Origin: Candidatus Levybacteria bacterium RIFCSPLOWO2_12_FULL_37_14
GTDB lineage: Bacteria > Patescibacteriota > Microgenomatia > Levybacterales > UBA12049
Length of the DNA stretch: 6,129 bases
Direction: 5' to 3'
Assembly (NCBI GenBank): GCA_001782645.1
Contig: MFPH01000028.1
Span: 1 to 6,129 of the forward strand
Shown here: piece by piece, positions 2,795 to 6,129 of the stretch
How positions within the stretch are numbered: the first letter of the stretch is position 1
Layout: each line of letters opens with the position of its first letter
The notes under the pieces: model-generated
Database searches by the model: none
The model's input: only the letters and a program-made list of their open reading frames with translations
What the model was told of the DNA's origin: nothing
Program-made: the position numbers and the translations under genes

Positions 2795-5278
2795 AATAAT
2801 TGTCCGGATAAAGAACAAAACAATAGCCGCTGCGCTCAGTACGATTATACCAAGAATATACCCCTTGTCTTTATTTACGCTTTTATCAGCCACATTGCTA
2901 ACGCCTGCCACATCAGCAGTCATATTAACAGCATTTTTTTCTTCGTTTTTTATCAATGTCTCATTTGATTTAGCAATTGCTATTGGAGCTTGAGTGGGGG
3001 TAAAGGTTGAGGCAAGTGTCGGAGTGGATGTTGGATTTGACGTTGGAGTCGGTGTTGATGTCGGAGTTTGATTCGAAAACGGACTAATTTCCTGATCAAC
3101 TATCCCGTTACCGTCTTTATCAAGCAATATTATTGGAGACTGCCCGGAAGACGTATCAAGTTTCGTCTCTGCTTTGGTAGAGCTTATCAAAGGAATATCT
3201 GAGTACAAAGTCTCTTTGGAAAGAATATCGTTTTCATATTTTTTAATTTTAAAATCAAAACTCCCCTGATCGGTTGCCTCGAATTTGATTGTATATTGTC
3301 CAACATCTGGAAGAAAAATAAATTTCGCATCATCCAAAGTATCATATGAACTTCCCGGAATATTTGTTTCGAAATCTCCATCGCTTATCGGACCTGTATG
3401 ATTGTTGTTCGCATCATAAACGTTAATATCTACCGGTGAATGCACGGAAACCTGGGTTCCGCTGAATGAATAAGGAATTATGGATACCCCATCCGGCAAC
3501 TGATCGCTATCATTAAGAATGTTTTTTACCAAATTCAATGCGGGACCTGAAGCAACTAAACTACCATGATTCTGATTGGTATAAAAGACTAAAGCGTCAC
3601 CTAAAAGCACCAAACTTTTACTATAATCAATTAACGAGGCGCTAAGAAGAGGCACCGTTCCATCGCCATTTATATTCATAATATCTTTATGGTTTTTTTC
3701 TTCAATAATTTGCCCCAGAGTATTTTGACCGGAACCTGCAATTATCGTTACCTCAACACCATTAGTATTGGATAACGAACTGTCTAAGGCATGAAAGGTT
3801 TCAGAAGGATTAAGTAATTGTGTATTGTGACCAAAGCCAGTCAATAAAGTTTTAATCTGAGCATAATTCAAAACTCCCAATTCTGTTTTATAAGGATAAA
3901 GATGGTTATTATCCTCTCCTGAATAAAAATTATAATATACTTGGCTTGGCACTAACTCATAATTACTGATCATATTCTGAACCACATCTCTCATTTCTAA
4001 TGGAGCTAGAGATAAACAGAAAGAACCAACCGGATACTTAAGGCAATTACCATATCTCAAGGCTTTTAAGGAACTTACCGATCCTAAATGTGGTGTTCCT
4101 AATGTAAATAGTTTTCTCACATTCAAAGCTTTACTTGCATCTGCTATATAATTTCTCGCGACCAATCCTCCCATTGAATGGGCAACAATATCTACTTTTG
4201 CGCTTCCTGTTTGAGTTTTGATTTGCTGAATTTCCTGATCAACAAAATCTTTAGTTTCGCTGATATCTTTTCTCCAGTCATAAGGAAATAAGAATAGTGT
4301 TTTATTTAATTCATAGCCATTTGATGTAAAAAAATCTATTGTTCCCTGATAAGCTCTAGTCACCAAGTTTCCTGTTAATCCTATATTTGCTTCTGAAGTT
4401 ATTCCATCAGTCTTCATTCTCAGGACATCGTAATAGTCGTCTTCACCAAACTCCCCCATCTTATCCTCATTCAACCAAACAGTTTCATCTTTAGGATAAA
4501 GATAGTTAAATTTTCCCCCATGCCCCGTGTCTTCTGCCCAAACCTTCATTTCGTTTGTTTTTAATTCAGATCCGCCGATGCCGGGGATAAGAATTAAAGG
4601 AGTTTTGGGAATTGGCGTGGGAGTTGGAGTAGGAGTCGGGGTTGGTGTCGGTGTCGAGGTAGGAGCTGGAGTAGGTGTGGGCGTAGGCGTTGGGGCTGGA
4701 GCAGTATAGTCAAAGGCTATTTCAAAATTGTCAATATTCGCAGACCACGCCTGAGAAGAAGAATAATTAATTCGCCACGTCATATTGTTTTCAAAATTAT
4801 AAGAACCGAGACAGCTTGCGTAAATACCATGAACTCCTGACTGCGTTACGTCAGCAATGAAATTTTGTACGTTAATTGCGCTGTTGCCTAAATTTCCCGT
4901 CCAAAGGAACGAGGGTGATTGACAGTTGGATGTAGCAGGCATTTGCAATGACAGACCGACGTAATATGTGTAGCTTGTTTTACCCGTCACTCTCATCCTA
5001 GCTTTGGTAATTGTTGACCCTTGTGACATTCCAAAATCAGCATAACTACCAAAATCTCTAAAATATAAATTTGCATAAGAATCCGCCATTGTCCTATCGC
5101 ATGTTTGCGTATCGGTAGCCGAACAATTATTAAGATTTGTATATGGAACTGTACCATCAGTTGCAATAATATTTGCGCTTCGAAATGGAGTCGTTGCGGC
5201 GAAAGTAACTGAAGTGAAAAAGAAAAAGGAAAGGATAAAAAAGAGGAATATAAAAAAACTACGGGCAAATAGTCTCAT
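2768..5278 (-). CDS. Surface-anchored LCAT/lipase-like alpha/beta hydrolase (836 aa)
   Basis: A signal peptide (1 to about 28, cleavage near FTSVTFA-A) leads to a beta-rich domain (about 30-190) with four cysteines (52, 60, 119, 156) that could pair. A Thr-Pro linker (192-224) follows, then an alpha/beta hydrolase starting LILIPGIGGSEL. The nucleophile elbow is VAHSMGG with Ser368, giving AxSxG instead of GxSxG. Asp539 in NGDGTVP and His571 in QNHGSLV complete a plausible triad in the order seen in lecithin:cholesterol acyltransferase-like lipases. A beta-sandwich-like part (about 598-715) ends in DKDGNGIVD (720-728), a TSP3/EF-hand-like calcium loop. A second Thr/Pro/Ser linker (738-764), a transmembrane helix (about 807-829) and KKSQ tail anchor it in the membrane facing outward. 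It likely hydrolyses or transfers acyl chains of lipids outside the cell; the substrate is unknown. ATG 5278 gives a perfect signal peptide. Confidence 0.85.
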   Translation of the reverse strand: MRLFARSFFIFLFFILSFFFFTSVTFAATTPFRSANIIATDGTVPYTNLNNCSATDTQTCDRTMADSYANLYFRDFGSYADFGMSQGSTITKARMRVTGKTSYTYYVGLSLQMPATSNCQSPSFLWTGNLGNSAINVQNFIADVTQSGVHGIYASCLGSYNFENNMTWRINYSSSQAWSANIDNFEIAFDYTAPAPTPTPTPTPAPTSTPTPTPTPTPTPTPIPKTPLILIPGIGGSELKTNEMKVWAEDTGHGGKFNYLYPKDETVWLNEDKMGEFGEDDYYDVLRMKTDGITSEANIGLTGNLVTRAYQGTIDFFTSNGYELNKTLFLFPYDWRKDISETKDFVDQEIQQIKTQTGSAKVDIVAHSMGGLVARNYIADASKALNVRKLFTLGTPHLGSVSSLKALRYGNCLKYPVGSFCLSLAPLEMRDVVQNMISNYELVPSQVYYNFYSGEDNNHLYPYKTELGVLNYAQIKTLLTGFGHNTQLLNPSETFHALDSSLSNTNGVEVTIIAGSGQNTLGQIIEEKNHKDIMNINGDGTVPLLSASLIDYSKSLVLLGDALVFYTNQNHGSLVASGPALNLVKNILNDSDQLPDGVSIIPYSFSGTQVSVHSPVDINVYDANNNHTGPISDGDFETNIPGSSYDTLDDAKFIFLPDVGQYTIKFEATDQGSFDFKIKKYENDILSKETLYSDIPLISSTKAETKLDTSSGQSPIILLDKDGNGIVDQEISPFSNQTPTSTPTPTSNPTSTPTLASTFTPTQAPIAIAKSNETLIKNEEKNAVNMTADVAGVSNVADKSVNKDKGYILGIIVLSAAAIVLFFIRTIILSFLKKSQ
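2987..3067 (-). repeat. Second Thr/Pro/Ser linker repeat in the lipase gene
   Basis: Imperfect GGNGTN-type units (plus-strand reading) encode the PTSTPTPTSNPTSTPT linker before the C-terminal anchor. It is more degenerate than the first linker repeat at 4607-4705. It spaces the catalytic part from the membrane. Confidence 0.6.
4607..4705 (-). repeat. Thr-Pro linker microsatellite-like repeat in the lipase gene
   Basis: On the plus strand the DNA reads as repeated 6-base units such as GGAGTC, GGTGTC and GGCGTA; on the coding strand these give alternating Thr-Pro with few Ala and Ser. Loss or gain of one 6-base unit keeps the frame, so linker length can vary between strains without destroying the protein. 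Confidence 0.75.
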
Positions 5279-5285
5279 TAATTAA

Positions 5286-5314
5286 AATGTAGTGGAAAAC
5301 CATGTTTGGCGCAA
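5286..5314 (-). promoter_or_regulatory. Possible promoter of the lipase gene
   Basis: On the minus strand TACATT (5291-5286) lies 7 bases before the ATG at 5278, and TTGCGC (5314-5309) lies 17 bp further upstream. Each matches its consensus only partly (4 of 6 and 3 of 6), but spacing is ideal. The expected start would be at or one base before the ATG, again a leaderless arrangement. No Shine-Dalgarno is present. Confidence 0.4.
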
Positions 5315-5317
5315 GAG

Positions 5318-5327
5318 AGAGATCTCT
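5318..5327. promoter_or_regulatory. 10-bp perfect palindrome between the divergent lipase and glycosidase genes
   Basis: AGAGATCTCT is its own reverse complement and lies 3 bp beyond the putative lipase -35 and about 25 bp before the putative -10 of the glycosidase gene. It is well placed for an operator serving both genes, but it may be chance. Confidence 0.35.
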
Positions 5328-5352
5328 GAATTTTTTGCATTTTGGGCGGCTC

Positions 5353-5358
5353 TAAGAT
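5353..5358 (+). promoter_or_regulatory. Possible -10 element of the glycosidase gene
   Basis: TAAGAT lies 12 bases before the ATG at 5371, giving a predicted start near 5365 and a leader of about 6 bases. No good -35 is seen (only a T-run at 5330-5336). The same TAA is an in-frame stop that limits the start of the coding frame. Confidence 0.35.
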
Positions 5359-5370
5359 AAGATGGGACAG

Positions 5371-6129
5371 ATGAAAAAATGGTTTCTTGCGCTTTCTATC
5401 ATAACTCTTTTGATTTTTGCGGGTGTTTTCTATTGGAAGAAACCTATTTTTCAACCAAAGCCAAACAAAGTCCTGTCTGCAGTTGAAGCGCCAACTACCG
5501 CGCCCACCCCTCACGCCTGGAAGCAGTCAACTGTGATTAATTTCGACGGAGTTCCAATCCGTATCTCCTGGGCTATCGTCCAACCAAAAGATGTAAAACT
5601 TTATTCTAATCTAAAAGAACAACATCTCTCGGAACAGATTAAGGTTGATAAAAGTTGCTCGGTCTTGGTAAACGGAGGATTTTATTCCGAGGAAAACACG
5701 CATTTGGGGCTTTTTGTCAGTAATTTTGAAGTTATTTCCAAATTTTCACAAAGTGCTACCCGTAATGGATTTTTGTGGATTGATTCCTCCGATAATGTAA
5801 AGATTGGCGCGGATTTTCCAAGCACTATTCCTCGGCTCGGTCTGCAATCGGGACCGCTTCTGAAACTAAACAGAGAACCTTTAGCTCTTGCTATAAAGAA
5901 TGATGAGCCAAAACGACGCATTGTTGCAGGAGTTGCTCTGGATAACAATTTAATTTTCTTAGTATTTTATCGTGATTCAGCGGAATATGAAGGCCCGATG
6001 CTTGAAAAACTCCCTGAAATTATTGATTTATTTAAAAAACAAACCGGCATAGATATTGTTGATGCTGTAAATTTAGATGGGGGAAGCGCTTCGGTATTTG
6101 TTTCAAATTATGATTCGCTCAGGGAATTG
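5371..6129 (+). CDS. Membrane-anchored phosphodiester glycosidase (NAGPA/DUF2233-like), 3' end cut by window edge
   Basis: The frame is open to the right edge and gives 253 residues without a stop. It starts MKKWFLALSIITLLIFAGVF, a signal anchor (residues 4-21), followed by a short linker with APTTAPTP (about 40-47). The body has the marks of the phosphodiester glycosidase family (NAGPA, the uncovering-enzyme fold): VNGGFYS at 100-106, LQSGPLL at 158-164, RRIVAGVALDNN near 182-193, and NLDGGSASVFV at 234-244. Family members cleave sugar phosphodiesters or act on cell-surface polymers. The signal anchor puts this one outside the membrane, so cell-envelope glycans are a likely target, but the substrate is unknown. 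ATG 5362 is an alternative, three residues longer, yet it lies upstream of the predicted transcript start. The gene diverges from the surface lipase gene with a 92-bp gap, and the two may share control. Confidence 0.85.
   Translation, partial: MKKWFLALSIITLLIFAGVFYWKKPIFQPKPNKVLSAVEAPTTAPTPHAWKQSTVINFDGVPIRISWAIVQPKDVKLYSNLKEQHLSEQIKVDKSCSVLVNGGFYSEENTHLGLFVSNFEVISKFSQSATRNGFLWIDSSDNVKIGADFPSTIPRLGLQSGPLLKLNREPLALAIKNDEPKRRIVAGVALDNNLIFLVFYRDSAEYEGPMLEKLPEIIDLFKKQTGIDIVDAVNLDGGSASVFVSNYDSLREL

Noticed and set aside
2602..2823. Minus-strand 73-codon frame
   Set aside because: It is antisense to the 88-aa membrane protein and overlaps the lipase end out of frame; it has no recognisable pattern.
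4527..4709. Plus-strand frame encoding a Val-Gly repeat (GVGVGVG)
   Set aside because: It is the antisense reading of the Thr-Pro linker in the lipase gene; the repeat DNA keeps both strands open.
5278..5514. Minus-strand 78-codon frame
   Set aside because: It lies opposite the signal anchor and linker of the glycosidase gene and ends at the lipase start; its composition is basic and irregular.
5682..5948. Minus-strand 88-codon frame
   Set aside because: It lies opposite the conserved body of the glycosidase gene, whose motifs show that the plus strand is the coding one.
1..6129. Avoidance of GATC because of the DpnI-like enzyme
   Set aside because: By eye there are 14 sites, against roughly 20 expected for this base composition, which is too small a difference to claim. 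DpnI-type enzymes also do not select against unmethylated sites.

Overview
The window looks like chromosomal DNA of an AT-rich bacterium (about 35% GC by eye), probably a member of the Candidate Phyla Radiation (Patescibacteria), with Microgenomates-like groups the best fit. The reasons are indirect: large secreted proteins with Thr-Pro linkers and a C-terminal membrane anchor, many short genes, almost no Shine-Dalgarno sequences, and an MraY-like N-terminus. No ribosomal RNA, tRNA, CRISPR array or transposase gene was seen.

Left part (1-1165, minus strand): the first 22 codons of a probable mraY (peptidoglycan lipid I synthesis) run off the left edge. It is preceded by a DnaQ/PolB-type 3'-5' exonuclease with all three exonuclease motifs and by a small ArsR-like winged-helix regulator. 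Two copies of a ~49-bp imperfect direct repeat lie upstream of the regulator and upstream of the exonuclease. Each copy carries the same TTGAGA-N19-TATA layout, which suggests a small autoregulated regulon.

Middle (1269-2404, minus strand): a clear homologue of the methyl-directed restriction endonuclease DpnI, with conserved zinc cysteines, D53/E64/K66 active site and C-terminal winged helix, is followed closely by two small unknown genes (61 aa acidic; 52 aa basic). The 52-aa gene is a short ORF found by reading the sequence. The 34-bp gap after dpnI contains a palindrome built from two GATC sites, which is the core sequence recognised by DpnI. No DNA methyltransferase is present, as expected for an enzyme that cuts only methylated DNA. 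This cassette is the best candidate for an unusual defence module.

Right part (2405-6129): an intergenic patch with a 7-bp inverted repeat and five tandem GTATTNN heptads separates dpnI from a plus-strand 88-aa two-helix membrane protein. That gene overlaps by 27 bp, tail to tail, an 836-aa minus-strand surface lipase (signal peptide, beta-rich domain, Thr-Pro linker, LCAT-like alpha/beta hydrolase with Ser368/Asp539/His571, Ca-binding-like loop, second linker, C-terminal membrane anchor). Divergent from it is a plus-strand, membrane-anchored phosphodiester-glycosidase (NAGPA-like) protein cut by the right edge. Both appear to be envelope hydrolases.

A theme across the window is that -10-like hexamers sit only 6-14 bases before the start codons, without Shine-Dalgarno sequences. 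This points to leaderless or very short-leader mRNAs.
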